A stretch of DNA of 64,000 bases from Bradyrhizobium sp. 195 (lineage in GTDB: Bacteria > Pseudomonadota > Alphaproteobacteria > Rhizobiales > Xanthobacteraceae): positions 5,022,001 to 5,086,000 of the forward strand of contig NZ_CP082161.1 in assembly GCF_023101665.1 (NCBI RefSeq), read 5' to 3'. Each line of letters begins with the position of its first letter. The stretch's first letter is position 1. A model generated the notes under the pieces. It did not search any database. It saw nothing but the letters and a program-made list of their open reading frames with translations, and was not told where the DNA came from. Made by a program: the position numbers and the translations under genes. This document shows, piece by piece, positions 7,328 to 15,544 of this stretch.

Positions 7328-8884
7328 TTACCAGTTGCGCTGGGCGCGCAGCAGCAGGCTGTAGGTGTCCTGGTCCTTCAGCTCGTAGGTCGCCGCCGGC
7401 TTGGCGACGCCCGTCAGCGCTGCGGTCGTGATCGCACCCGAATACTTCTGATCGAGGTGGCTGTAGGTGAAGTCAGCCGAGAAGGTCAGGTTCTTCACCG
7501 GCGTCCAGCGGGTGATGACACCGACCTGGCCGATGTTGAAGTCCGGGTTGCAGGTGCCGGTCAGGGTGGCGAACGCGGCGCTGCCGCAGATCAGGCCCTT
7601 CGCGGTGCCGTTGTAGTTGACCGCAGCCCACGCGCCGTAGAGCGCCGTGTTCCAGTACGGGCTCCAGTTGTGGGTGAAGGCACCCCGGAAGCCGTAGGTC
7701 TTGGTCAGCTCGAGGCCGCCGCCAGGCGCGAACACCGCGTCAGACACGCCGGCGAAGCCGATGCTCTGATAAGCGGCGTTCGAGCTGCCGAACATCGAGT
7801 AGCTGGTCGCAGCCAGCTCCTGGAAGTTGTAGCGGCTCGCGCCTTCGGTGTAGACGCCCGAGATGTTGATCACGTCGCCTGCGCCGGTCGGGATGTTCTT
7901 GATGCCCAACGCGAGCTGAACGGCCCAGCCCCACTTGTCTTCCGGATGACCGGTGGCTTCGTTGGCGCCGTAATAGGCGACATGGTTGTCGTGCGCGGCG
8001 ACTGACGCCTGGAAAAGGCCCCAGGCCTGATCGACGCGAACCATCGCGACGAGGTCCGGCGAGCGGCTGCCGCCGATGGCGTTGGAGCCGTACGCACCGC
8101 CGAGCACGCCCGTGGTCGACATGCCCGCCGTGTTCCAGAGGCTGGTCTGGAAGACCTGCGTCTGGTCCTGGGCCGAGAACGCAGCCGTGATGCCCTGGCC
8201 GAAATCGGCCGTATAGGTGAACTGCGCCACGCCGTTGGTGCTGCCGCTGCCGCCGACGAGCTGGTCGAAGTTGTTGCCGGGATAGTTGATCCAGGGCGCG
8301 TCGAACTGCGACACGGCCTTACCCATGGTGAAGCCGGCGAACTGGATGAAGGCGTAATACACGCCGAGCGCACCGCCCGAGGTGTTGCCGTCGGTGCCGT
8401 TGATGCTGCCGCCGCTCGAGCCGGTGAGTCCGGTGCCGGCCGCGTTGAGGCCGATCGTGCCGCTGTACTGGGTCGCGCCCGTGGCCGAACCCGTTCCGCC
8501 ATAGTTGCCGGTCGTCCAGGTGAAGACCGCGTCGAAATAGGTGCGGACGACGCCGTATTCGGTCGCGGTGCGCGTGTCGATGTTGAGATCTTCACGAGCG
8601 CGCATCGAGTAGTAGTTGGTCAGGCGGTTGTTAGCCGCGAACACGCCGTTGTACTGGGCGCTGTAGTTACCGCCGGCATTGAGCGCCACTTCGGCGCGCA
8701 CATAGCCGCCCAGCTTGATGCAGGTGTCGGTGCCGGGGATGTAGTAGTAGCCCGCGCCGTACAGCGAGCAGATCTTGACGTACTCGACTGCCTTGGCCTT
8801 GACCGGAAGATCGGCCGCCTGGGCTCCACCGACGGCGATCAGACCCGCCGCAGTGCCGAGCAAAAGGCTCTTCACCACTTTCAT
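7328..8884 (-). CDS. Alphaproteobacterial porin (Omp2b/porin_2 family)
   Basis: This 518-residue outer-membrane beta-barrel forms a passive channel for small hydrophilic solutes. The signal peptide MKVVKSLLLGTAAGLIAVGG ends near AQAADLPVKAK, a conserved start of mature rhizobial porins. It is followed by KICSLYGAGYYYIPGTDTCI with the two cysteines typical of the family, then alternating beta strands rich in Gly, Asn and Tyr. The C-terminus ends in aromatic residues (LLLRAQRNW), as required for barrel insertion. It is a single gene with its own terminator and a long leader. Confidence 0.92.
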   Translation of the reverse strand: MKVVKSLLLGTAAGLIAVGGAQAADLPVKAKAVEYVKICSLYGAGYYYIPGTDTCIKLGGYVRAEVALNAGGNYSAQYNGVFAANNRLTNYYSMRAREDLNIDTRTATEYGVVRTYFDAVFTWTTGNYGGTGSATGATQYSGTIGLNAAGTGLTGSSGGSINGTDGNTSGGALGVYYAFIQFAGFTMGKAVSQFDAPWINYPGNNFDQLVGGSGSTNGVAQFTYTADFGQGITAAFSAQDQTQVFQTSLWNTAGMSTTGVLGGAYGSNAIGGSRSPDLVAMVRVDQAWGLFQASVAAHDNHVAYYGANEATGHPEDKWGWAVQLALGIKNIPTGAGDVINISGVYTEGASRYNFQELAATSYSMFGSSNAAYQSIGFAGVSDAVFAPGGGLELTKTYGFRGAFTHNWSPYWNTALYGAWAAVNYNGTAKGLICGSAAFATLTGTCNPDFNIGQVGVITRWTPVKNLTFSADFTYSHLDQKYSGAITTAALTGVAKPAATYELKDQDTYSLLLRAQRNW

Positions 8885-9287
8885 TTAAAACCTCCAAGTT
8901 GCTCATTTTACGGAGACCGGACCGTGAGGCCCCCCAAGATCCCCGTCTCTCAAATCCGCTCGGCCGCTTTCGGACACCCCCGCTTTTCGACGCGAGGAAC
9001 GTGAGCGAACCACCTGCAACGGGACGATCGAGTACCCCCCACCGTCGGGGAACAATATGCAGCGCGTCGTTCGCTAATCAAAATAGTTTATTAGATCAGC
9101 TTTATGGTTTCGTTCGACCTGTGCCCCACGCGCCACACCGTATGTCCCCGGCCCAATCGCTGAGCAAATCATCTTTGTAATTTTAATGACGAGATTACCC
9201 TGCTCTGCACTTGCGTCAGAGCAGGCTTGCGTGGACTATGGCCCTCCACGAACACTGGCCTGAACTATCGTTCACTGGAGTGACGCT
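8885..9287. other. Intergenic region between porin and MarR-like gene
   Basis: About 400 bp without a supported gene. It holds the porin promoter region and leader on one side and the start region of the MarR-like gene on the other. It includes an AT-rich patch at 9074-9105 and several C-runs near 8930 and 9035. No tRNA or obvious ncRNA structure was seen. Confidence 0.5.
9052..9081 (-). promoter_or_regulatory. Candidate porin promoter
   Basis: On the minus strand TTGATT (9081-9076) is followed after 18 bases by TATTGT (9057-9052). These are weak matches to the -35 and -10 consensus and would leave a leader of about 160 bases before the porin ATG. This was assigned by pattern only. Confidence 0.3.
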
Positions 9288-9794
9288 GTGTCCGCGACGA
9301 GAAAAGAAGGAGCGCGAATGCGCTCGATCGGCAACCTGGATATCATCAGGCGCTTCACCTGGGAGATATCGTCGATCAACATGCATCTGGAGGAATTGCG
9401 TCAGTTCTGGGCGAAGACGCTCGGCATCAGCGGACCGCAATGGCTGATCCTGATGGCCATCTCCGACCTCGACAAGGACGACGGCATCCCCGTCAACGTC
9501 GTCTCCAAGCTCCTCAACGTGGATCCGTCCTTCATCACCACGCAGTCCAAGCTGCTCGAGAAGAAGGGCCTGTTGCGCCGTCGCCCCTCGCCGACCGACG
9601 CCCGCGTGGTGCGATTGTCGCTGGCCGAGAAGACGCAGAAGCACATCGCAAGCCTCAACGAGCAGTACAAGACGATCCGCGAATTCGTCTTCCAGGAGTT
9701 CGACGAGAACGAGCTGACCGAATTCACCACCAAGCTCGCGACGCTGAAGAATCGCCTCGAGAAGGCCTGCGTCCGGATCTCGCTCGACTTCTAG
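9288..9794 (+). CDS. MarR family winged-helix regulator
   Basis: This 168-residue protein has the MarR fold: ISGPQWLILMAISDL, VNVVSKLLNVDPSFITTQSKLLEKKGLL (recognition helix, about residues 72-99) and the wing RRRPSPTDARVVRLSL with its conserved D-x-R. GTG 9288 has GGAG upstream; an in-frame ATG at 9318 has AAGGAG upstream and is an equally plausible start giving 158 residues. It has no divergent partner close by, so the target is unknown. The TAG stop is contiguous with a repeat element. Confidence 0.82.
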   Translation: MSATRKEGARMRSIGNLDIIRRFTWEISSINMHLEELRQFWAKTLGISGPQWLILMAISDLDKDDGIPVNVVSKLLNVDPSFITTQSKLLEKKGLLRRRPSPTDARVVRLSLAEKTQKHIASLNEQYKTIREFVFQEFDENELTEFTTKLATLKNRLEKACVRISLDF

Positions 9795-9890
9795 GGCATG
9801 ATCCGGACCCGAAGGGCCCCGTTAGCGCAAAGTGCGTAGCGGTTTTCCCTCACGACAAACGCGACACGCGTTTGCGCGGAGATCATGGCC
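9795..9890. repeat. Dispersed intergenic repeat, GATCATG family
   Basis: GGGCATGATCCGGACCCGAA at the left and GATCATGGCC at the right bracket AAAGTGCGTAGCGGTTTTCC. I recognise this arrangement as a common rhizobial/Bradyrhizobium intergenic repeat. It lies between the convergent 3' ends of the MarR-like gene and the hydrolase. Copy number cannot be judged from one window. Confidence 0.55.
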
Positions 9891-9907
9891 ACACAATAAA
9901 GCGGCGC

Positions 9908-11023
9908 TCAGATCCGCCGGACGGCGGGGCCTAGCCGCGATTCGAGCCAGTCGAAGATGTATTCATTGGCAAGGCTCGGATTGTCCGCATGGGCCTGAGC
10001 CGCGCCGGTCTCGGCCGCCGTGAACACCTTCAACATGACATTCGAGCTGCCGAGCCGGGAGTTCTGGACGATCTGACGCGCCCGGTCGGCCTTGAGCCAG
10101 CCGTCCTCGCCGAGCGTGATCAGCACCGGACAGTCGGCGCTGGAGGCCATCAGGGGCGCATGCGGCACCGGCACGATGCTGAGGTCGCTCATCGCGAATC
10201 GGCTGGCAAAGAAGGCCCGCTCGTGCAGGTCCCACAGGCCGCCGTCGCAGACAGCGGCGGCAAGCCGCGGCTCCTGCAACACCGCGCGCGCGACGAAGGA
10301 AGAGCCCCAGCCGTCGGCGATGATCCCGACGCGCGCGAAATCGACATCACTGCGCGTCTCCAGATAGTCCATGACACTGGGAATCGCGCTCTCGAGATCG
10401 CTCCGCCGCAGCAGCGCATCGATAAAATCGTCGCGCTGGTCGCCGAACAGATCAAGCGCCAGCATCGAGAAGCCACGCTCGCGCGCATGCGGCACGAGCT
10501 TGAACAGAAACTCCTCCTTGCGGTGGCCGGGCTCGCCGATGCAGATCACGGTCGGCGCCTGGCCGCTTCCCGACGGCGCTGGGAGGAAGTAGCCCTGCAA
10601 CGCGTGCCCGTCGAGCCAGGGGATCGTCACGACCTCGCCCGCCGGGCTGCGCGCCGAAAGGTAGCGGCGAGCGCAATCCTGCATCGCCAGCACTGCAACC
10701 CAGCGGCGCTCGTCGTCCGGCTCGAGCGGCATCGCCGCCGCACTATAATAGTTCATGGCGCGGAGCCAGTTGCGCTGGGCGCTCGCCATGTGACCTTCCG
10801 CGAAGGCGGCCTCGGCGCGCTGCCGATTGGCCTGCGCCAGCCGCTTCCACTCACGATGCCAAGACTGATCGTCGCCGCGCTTCAGCTGCCGCGCAATCAT
10901 CAGGCATTCGGCAATCGTGGCCCCGCCCTCCTGCGCCGCGATGAGCAGCCGCGTGAATTCAGCGGAGATGTCCTCTCGTTCCGGGCAAAGAATCAAGTCG
11001 TCAGAGAGGCATGCGGGTATCAT
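9908..11023 (-). CDS. Alpha/beta-hydrolase fold protein lacking the nucleophile serine
   Basis: This 371-residue protein has a helical N-terminal half (about 1-125) and an alpha/beta-hydrolase C-terminal half, the layout of the FrsA/DUF1100 and 2,6-dihydroxypseudooxynicotine hydrolase group. Strand and oxyanion-region blocks are visible (APTVICIGEPGHRKEE, MLALDLFGDQ). At the nucleophile elbow, where G-x-S-x-G is expected, the sequence reads IIADGWGSS, with Gly238 in the serine position. Ser241 or Ser242 is displaced by three or four residues. It may be a non-hydrolytic relative or use another nucleophile. It is monocistronic. Confidence 0.7.
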   Translation of the reverse strand: MIPACLSDDLILCPEREDISAEFTRLLIAAQEGGATIAECLMIARQLKRGDDQSWHREWKRLAQANRQRAEAAFAEGHMASAQRNWLRAMNYYSAAAMPLEPDDERRWVAVLAMQDCARRYLSARSPAGEVVTIPWLDGHALQGYFLPAPSGSGQAPTVICIGEPGHRKEEFLFKLVPHARERGFSMLALDLFGDQRDDFIDALLRRSDLESAIPSVMDYLETRSDVDFARVGIIADGWGSSFVARAVLQEPRLAAAVCDGGLWDLHERAFFASRFAMSDLSIVPVPHAPLMASSADCPVLITLGEDGWLKADRARQIVQNSRLGSSNVMLKVFTAAETGAAQAHADNPSLANEYIFDWLESRLGPAVRRI

Positions 11024-11139
11024 CGGGAGCTACGCTCTATCATCGCGTTACCCCTGATTGACTAAACTATTTCAGTTCCCCAACCAAGCAGCCGCGCGCC
11101 GAATGAGAGCCGTTCGAGATCACCATCGCTTGAACGAAC

Positions 11140-11156
11140 GTCACGTCATGCGTGAC
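11140..11156. promoter_or_regulatory. Small perfect dyad upstream of the hydrolase gene
   Basis: GTCACG (11140-11145) and CGTGAC (11151-11156) are exact reverse complements around TCATG, in the 260-bp gap upstream of the hydrolase and downstream of the SDR gene. It could be a regulator site; no regulator is encoded next to it. Confidence 0.25.
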
Positions 11157-11283
11157 ATTCCATTTTGTCATGAGATGGCGAACGCGCGCGGCAGACGGTC
11201 GGTGAAATGACCGGCGCGGCTCTTGACATGATGACTATCATACCTACATGCGCGCGCGTTCGACGAGGCTCGGCCCGGCGGTC

Positions 11284-12255
11284 TCAACCGAGTCGCCAGC
11301 CGACCTCCTGCGTAAAACTTTCGTAGAAGGCGCGGTCATAGGCCTGCTCGGGCGTCGCGCGCACGCGTGCGTCGAGGCGCTCAGCGTCCGCGCCGACGAG
11401 GATGCGCCAGCGCTCCGCCTTGACGCCGTCGAGGATGATCTTCGCGGCCTCTGCCGCGCTCGTCGGCGCATCCTCGAGGAAACTGCGGGCGCGCTCGGCG
11501 AACGCCGCCTGGATGTCCTCGTCCGACATTTTGTCAGCATCTGGCACGCCGGCCGCGACCATGCGCTTGCGGGTCAGCGCGACCTCGTCGGCGTTGAGCC
11601 GCTCCGATCCGTCGGCGCTCTGCACCTTGCGCGAATTGGAGACGATCGAGGTGCCGATGTGACCGGGCATCACCACCGAGCATTTGACGTGCGGCGCGTG
11701 CAGGCGCAGGTCGTTGATCAGCGCTTCGGTAAATCCCTTCACCGCGAACTTCGCCGAGCTGTAGGCGGTGTGGGCCTGGCCCATGCCGATCGAGGCCCAG
11801 AAGCCGTTGACGCTCGCGGTGTTGACGATGTGGGCCTCGTCGGCGGCGACCAGCATCGGCAGGAAGGTGCGCACGCCGAGATAGACGCCGCCCCAGCAGA
11901 TGTTGAAGGTGCGCTCCCACTGCTCGCGCGTGTTGGTGAACAGGCTGCCGCCGCCGCCGATGCCGGCATTGTTGAACAGCAGATGGATCTTGTCGGTCTT
12001 CTGCTGCTCGGCGAGCTCGTCGCGAAAACGCTTCAGATGATCCTCGATCGCGACGTCGGCGACGTGCGTCGTGACGCGCAGGCCCTGCGGCAGCTTCTCG
12101 GCCTCGCAGAGCCGCTTGGTCTCGGCCATCGCGGCCTCCGAGACGTCGCACATCGCGACATTGCAGCCCTCGGCCACGAGCTGCCGTGCGAGCTCGCGCC
12201 CCATTCCCGTGCCGCCGCCGGTGATGACCGCGATCTTTCCAGCAAAATCCTTCAT
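11284..12255 (-). CDS. SDR family NAD(P)-dependent oxidoreductase
   Basis: This 323-residue classical short-chain dehydrogenase starts MKDFAGKIAVITGGGTGMG, with the cofactor motif TGGGTGMG at about residues 12-19. NNAGIGGGG follows near 93, and the catalytic pair is Y-x-x-x-K in AYSSAKFAVKG, preceded by a serine in NTASVNGF. ATG 12255 was chosen because the fold begins here; an in-frame extension to 12375 has no homology. The C-terminal tail after about residue 250 is longer than in simple SDRs. Substrate unknown. Confidence 0.85.
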   Translation of the reverse strand: MKDFAGKIAVITGGGTGMGRELARQLVAEGCNVAMCDVSEAAMAETKRLCEAEKLPQGLRVTTHVADVAIEDHLKRFRDELAEQQKTDKIHLLFNNAGIGGGGSLFTNTREQWERTFNICWGGVYLGVRTFLPMLVAADEAHIVNTASVNGFWASIGMGQAHTAYSSAKFAVKGFTEALINDLRLHAPHVKCSVVMPGHIGTSIVSNSRKVQSADGSERLNADEVALTRKRMVAAGVPDADKMSDEDIQAAFAERARSFLEDAPTSAAEAAKIILDGVKAERWRILVGADAERLDARVRATPEQAYDRAFYESFTQEVGWRLG

Positions 12256-12584
12256 GGGACTTTCGGCCCCTCCCTGTCGGTATGTTTCTTCGTTAGCGCA
12301 CCGCTCGCCGGGCGCGCGCGAAATGTAGCAGTGCCGCATCCGCAGGTAAAAGCAGCGCGCCATCCTGTTCGACATCGCTTATTTCGGCGGATGGACTATT
12401 CCGCCGCTTCGATGCGCGGCCGCCCCTTAGAGCGCCGGGCCCGCCACCGGGCAAAACTGCCCGGTTCCCGTATTTGTCCGGCTTCGGTTTATGGGCAATT
12501 TTTTTACAATCCGAATCGTCAAATGGACGCCGGACGCTGGGGCGAGTCGGCCAGGCCAGCGTGTTGTTTGCGTGTCACAGGCTC
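12256..12584. other. Intergenic region upstream of the sigma-54-driven small gene
   Basis: About 330 bp with no supported gene. It contains the SDR leader, a GC-rich stretch, the dyad at 12447-12464 and an AT-rich tract (GGCAATTTTTTTACAATCC) at about 12493-12511 that could be a bend or IHF site upstream of the sigma-54 promoter. Confidence 0.45.
12447..12464. promoter_or_regulatory. Dyad upstream of the sigma-54 promoter, possible activator site
   Basis: CCGGGCA (12447-12453) and TGCCCGG (12458-12464) are perfect reverse complements with a 4-base spacer, about 125 bp upstream of the -24/-12 element. This is the usual distance for an enhancer-binding-protein site. It could equally be a transcript hairpin. 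Confidence 0.3.
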
Positions 12585-12601
12585 TGGCACTCCGCTTGCA
12601 T
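12585..12601 (+). promoter_or_regulatory. Sigma-54 (RpoN) promoter
   Basis: TGGCAC-TCCGC-TTGCAT matches the -24/-12 consensus TGGCAC-N5-TTGCA/T. The invariant GG (12586-12587) and GC (12598-12599) are exactly ten bases apart. The predicted transcription start near 12611 is about 30 bases before ATG 12640. Confidence 0.75.
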
Positions 12602-12639
12602 CCTCTTCGTGGTCTGAAACTACCGATGAGGTGACAGGA

Positions 12640-12879
12640 ATGTTCGTGACCATCGTTGCCGTGCTCTGCCGGCTAAGCGCAGCAAGCTCAGGCAGTTGCG
12701 TCGAGGAAATCGTGACCGACAGCAACATGACGCCCGAGATTTCGATGATGCAGTGCGCGGTCGGCGCACAGGCACCGCTGGCGAAATGGATGGGCGAGCA
12801 TCCGATCTATCACGCCAATTGGCGCCTGGATCGATACAAATGCGTGCCCGGCCATTACGAGATCAAGGGCCACGCCTAA
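12640..12879 (+). CDS. Small conserved protein of unknown function behind a sigma-54 promoter
   Basis: This 79-residue protein begins MFVTIVAVLCRLS with ACAGGA six bases upstream. It contains four cysteines, the pattern EEIVTDSNMTPEISMMQCAV, and a C-terminal part LAKWMGEHPIYHANWRLDRY followed by KCVPGHYEIKG. The short hydrophobic N-terminus could be a weak signal segment. I do not recognise a characterised family, although the sequence looks like a conserved rhizobial hypothetical. The near-perfect sigma-54 element 38 bases upstream makes it a likely nitrogen- or stress-responsive gene; that is inference. Confidence 0.7.
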   Translation: MFVTIVAVLCRLSAASSGSCVEEIVTDSNMTPEISMMQCAVGAQAPLAKWMGEHPIYHANWRLDRYKCVPGHYEIKGHA

Positions 12880-13008
12880 GGCCCCGCAAAACTGCTGATC
12901 CGAAGACGACGGATCGAGGAAACGCCCCGGGGGCCGCCTCCGATGGGCCGCGCCGCGCCAGTCCGATGAGACGGCGCGTCCTGTGACAACGATCATACGC
13001 CTCTCCAA

Positions 13009-13974
13009 TCACGCCACCGCGCGCATGATGAGCGCACGCGCCTGCCGCCCCTCCGGCGTCGGCATCAGCGCATAATTGTGCGGCAGGTCACGCAAGAGAT
13101 GCAGCTCCACCGGCACGCCCACTGCCCTCGCCCGCGCCGCGAGATCGACGCTATCAGGGTACAGAAGATCGCGCGTCCCTGCGAAGATCGTCATCGGCGC
13201 GAGGAAACGGAAAGCGCCGTTGAGCGGGCTGACGAAGGGATGACCGACATCGAGCTCGCCGGCATAGAGCCGTCCGGCCTCGACGATGCCCGGAATATTC
13301 TGGATTGGATCGCGCGTTGCGATCTCGACCTGCTCCGGACGACTGACCGACGCATCGGCCGCGGGCGAGATCAGCACCAGCCGCGCCGGCTGCCGATGGC
13401 CGCGATCACGCAGCCACTGACAGGCGGCGAGCGCAAGCCCTGCGCCTGCGGAATTGCCCACCACCGTGACCTTTGCGGCGCCAGCGTCTTCAAGCAACAT
13501 TTGCAGCAGCTCGGCCGTCTTCGGCACGACATCCCTGGCGGTCGCGCGCGGCGCCAGCGGATAGATCGGCACGACGCACGAGACGCGCGCCTTGCGCGTC
13601 ATCTCGCCGATGAAGCGCCAATGCGCCGGCACGATCTCGTTGATGTAGCCGCCGCCATGCAGGAACATGACGTAGTTGCAGCCCTCATGGCCCGACGACG
13701 GCGCGGTGTAATACACGGGCCAGCCGCCCATCCTGGTCAGGATCGCCTCGACGCCGCGACCGAGCCCGGTCGGCTCGAACGAGGCCGGCTGCAAGGCAAG
13801 CTTCTGCACATGCGCCTGCACCGCCTCGGCGGAGGCGAGTTGCTGCTTATAGGGAAGCTGTCGCAGCAGCAGGTTGAAGACGCGGCTTTGCAGGCTTGGT
13901 GCGGGATCGCGGCTCCGCGGTCCGCAGACATCAGGACAAAACTGCAGGGCCGACACAAGCCTTGCGACGCTCAT
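13009..13974 (-). CDS. Alpha/beta-hydrolase fold-3 esterase/lipase
   Basis: This 321-residue member of the hormone-sensitive-lipase family has the oxyanion motif HGGGYINE and the nucleophile elbow VVGNSAGAGLALA (G-x-S-x-G). The acid is probably the Asp in AGTRDLLYPDS, and the histidine is in LPHNYALM. It likely hydrolyses carboxyl esters in the cytoplasm. It is divergent from the TetR gene at 14098, with 123 bp and an operator-like dyad between them, so TetR control is probable. Confidence 0.85.
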   Translation of the reverse strand: MSVARLVSALQFCPDVCGPRSRDPAPSLQSRVFNLLLRQLPYKQQLASAEAVQAHVQKLALQPASFEPTGLGRGVEAILTRMGGWPVYYTAPSSGHEGCNYVMFLHGGGYINEIVPAHWRFIGEMTRKARVSCVVPIYPLAPRATARDVVPKTAELLQMLLEDAGAAKVTVVGNSAGAGLALAACQWLRDRGHRQPARLVLISPAADASVSRPEQVEIATRDPIQNIPGIVEAGRLYAGELDVGHPFVSPLNGAFRFLAPMTIFAGTRDLLYPDSVDLAARARAVGVPVELHLLRDLPHNYALMPTPEGRQARALIMRAVA

Positions 13975-14019
13975 GGTCAGTTCTCCACCTGGCTCGGATC
14001 ATATGGCGACGAGAAGGCT

Positions 14020-14065
14020 TGCCGAAAGGCCGCCATAGGCGGATATAATGCGAGCATTCGCTCGC
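14020..14065 (+). promoter_or_regulatory. tetR promoter with an adjoining dyad operator
   Basis: TTGCCG (14020-14025) and a consensus TATAAT (14044-14049) are 18 bases apart. Directly abutting the -10 box, GCGAGC (14050-14055) and GCTCGC (14060-14065) form a perfect dyad with a 4-base spacer. A repressor bound here would block the promoter, which fits TetR autoregulation and control of the divergent esterase. Confidence 0.6.
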
Positions 14066-14097
14066 TTTTCCTACTCGCATTTCGGACCGCAACGCCC

Positions 14098-14721
14098 ATG
14101 GTGCGCACGCCACCGACAAAGCCCCGGAAAAATGCCTTGCAGGCGCGATCCCGCGCCACCGTCGACGCGCTGGTCGAGGCGACTGCTCGCATTCTGGTCC
14201 GCGACGGTTTCGAGAAGGCCAGCACCAACCGCATCGCCGATGTGGCCGGCGTCAGCGTCGGCTCGCTCTACCAATATTTCCCGAGCAAGGAGGCCCTCAT
14301 CGCCGCCGTGATCGAGCGTCACAACGAGGAGATCATGGGCATCGTCCGCGCCGCCCTCACCGAAGCCGCGGACCTCCCGATCGACAAGGCCGTGCGAAAA
14401 CTCGTCACCGTCGCGATCGAAGCCCACCGCATCAACCCGAAGCTTCACCGCGTCCTCGCCGAGCAGATCCCGCGCACCGGCCAGCTCAAAGACGTCGAAG
14501 CCTTCAACCGCGAGGTCCACACGTTAGTGCGCACCTATCTCGAAAGCCGCCGCAAGGAGATGCGCAAGATCGACCTCGACGTCGCAACCTTCATCTGCGT
14601 GAGCGCGATCGAGGCCGTCGCGCACAACACGGTGCTGGACCATGCCGAGATGCTGTCGGAGAAGATGGTGAAGGTGCTGGTGGAAGAGACGACGCGGATG
14701 GTGGTGGGGTATTTGAGGTAA
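14098..14721 (+). CDS. TetR family transcriptional regulator
   Basis: This 207-residue protein has the TetR N-terminal helix-turn-helix, ATARILVRDGFEKASTNRIA then GVSVGSLYQYFPSKEALIAA (about residues 26-72), and a divergent helical ligand-binding domain. ATG 14098 begins a basic leader (RTPPTKPRKNALQARSRATV) common in TetR proteins. The ligand is unknown. The divergent esterase is the obvious target. Confidence 0.88.
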   Translation: MVRTPPTKPRKNALQARSRATVDALVEATARILVRDGFEKASTNRIADVAGVSVGSLYQYFPSKEALIAAVIERHNEEIMGIVRAALTEAADLPIDKAVRKLVTVAIEAHRINPKLHRVLAEQIPRTGQLKDVEAFNREVHTLVRTYLESRRKEMRKIDLDVATFICVSAIEAVAHNTVLDHAEMLSEKMVKVLVEETTRMVVGYLR

Positions 14722-14751
14722 GGCGAGCATCAATCCCGAGCACGCGTGCTT

Positions 14752-15120
14752 CTAGGGAAGCCGGCGCTCTCTAAGATTGCGAATCTGCCGTCCGATCGCG
14801 ATCGCCCTCTCCTGCGCCCCCAGTTGGTCGTATTGAGCGACTTCATGCCTGACGAGATCTTCCGTCGTCGCCCCTTGAACGATGCGTTCTCTATTCTTCT
14901 GGCTGCAGAAATAGGCGACGAGCCCGGCAATCTTCTGCTGCTCGTCTGAAGTTTGATTGGACAATCGCTCCAAGCTCTCGCGCCACAGACAATCCTCGCG
15001 CGCGATCTCATCGCGAAGAACCTGCATGAGCCGATCAGTTTCTTGGTCTTTCGGCTGATCGCCGGCCAACGTAGGCGAGGCGGTCAGGGCGAACATACAG
15101 AACAGAACGATCCGATACAT
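14752..15120 (-). CDS. Small secreted protein of unknown function
   Basis: This 122-residue protein has a signal peptide, MYRIVLFCMFALTASPTLAG, with probable cleavage after TLA. The mature part is charged and helical (about 100 residues) and has two cysteines, in EDCLWRE and YFCSQKN, that could form a disulphide in the periplasm. No family is recognised. It is convergent with tetR (30 bp) and stands alone. Confidence 0.6.
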   Translation of the reverse strand: MYRIVLFCMFALTASPTLAGDQPKDQETDRLMQVLRDEIAREDCLWRESLERLSNQTSDEQQKIAGLVAYFCSQKNRERIVQGATTEDLVRHEVAQYDQLGAQERAIAIGRQIRNLRERRLP

Positions 15121-15360
15121 TCCCCGATCCCACAGGCTGGCATGATGACATCATGCCCCTGTTTTTGCCCGACGCGTCAAACTGATTCGGAAAAACATCA
15201 CTCCGCCAACGATTTCGCTACTGTGCATGGGGTTGTTTTCGACATTTTAGCTTACCAGCCGCCGACGCCCCACCCGCCAACGACGGGCGCGCATGCGTCA
15301 CGGGCAGGAGCAGGAGCTCCACGCCGACGTCAATCCACCCAACAGCTGACTTGAGGTAAA

Positions 15361-15438
15361 TGGTCGGAGCGAGAGGATTTGAACCTCCGACCCCTAGTCT
15401 CCCAGACTAGTGCGCTAACCGGGCTGCGCCACGCTCCG
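15361..15438 (-). tRNA. tRNA-Pro (anticodon GGG)
   Basis: Read on the minus strand it starts CGGAGCGTGGCGCAGCCCGG and ends CGCTCCG-A-CCA, with the CCA encoded (15361-15363). The acceptor stem is CGGAGCG/CGCTCCG, the anticodon loop CTGGGAG lies between CTAGT and ACTAG with GGG at 15403-15401, and the T arm contains GGTTCAAATC. Confidence 0.96.
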
Positions 15439-15544
15439 AACGTCGTTCCATTAGCTAGGATCGGCGCGATGCGCAAGGCGAGCGACACCATTTTGGTGTC
15501 TCCGTCCAAGCCTGGGAACTGGCCGCAAAACCGGCGAAAGTGTC

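Noticed and set aside
11223..11250. TTGACA at 11223 as a promoter -35 box
   Set aside because: No acceptable -10 box at the correct distance and no gene in that direction.
15361..15438. tRNA-Pro as an integration site for a mobile element
   Set aside because: No integrase and no repeat of the tRNA 3' end was seen nearby; the genes on either side are ordinary chromosomal genes.
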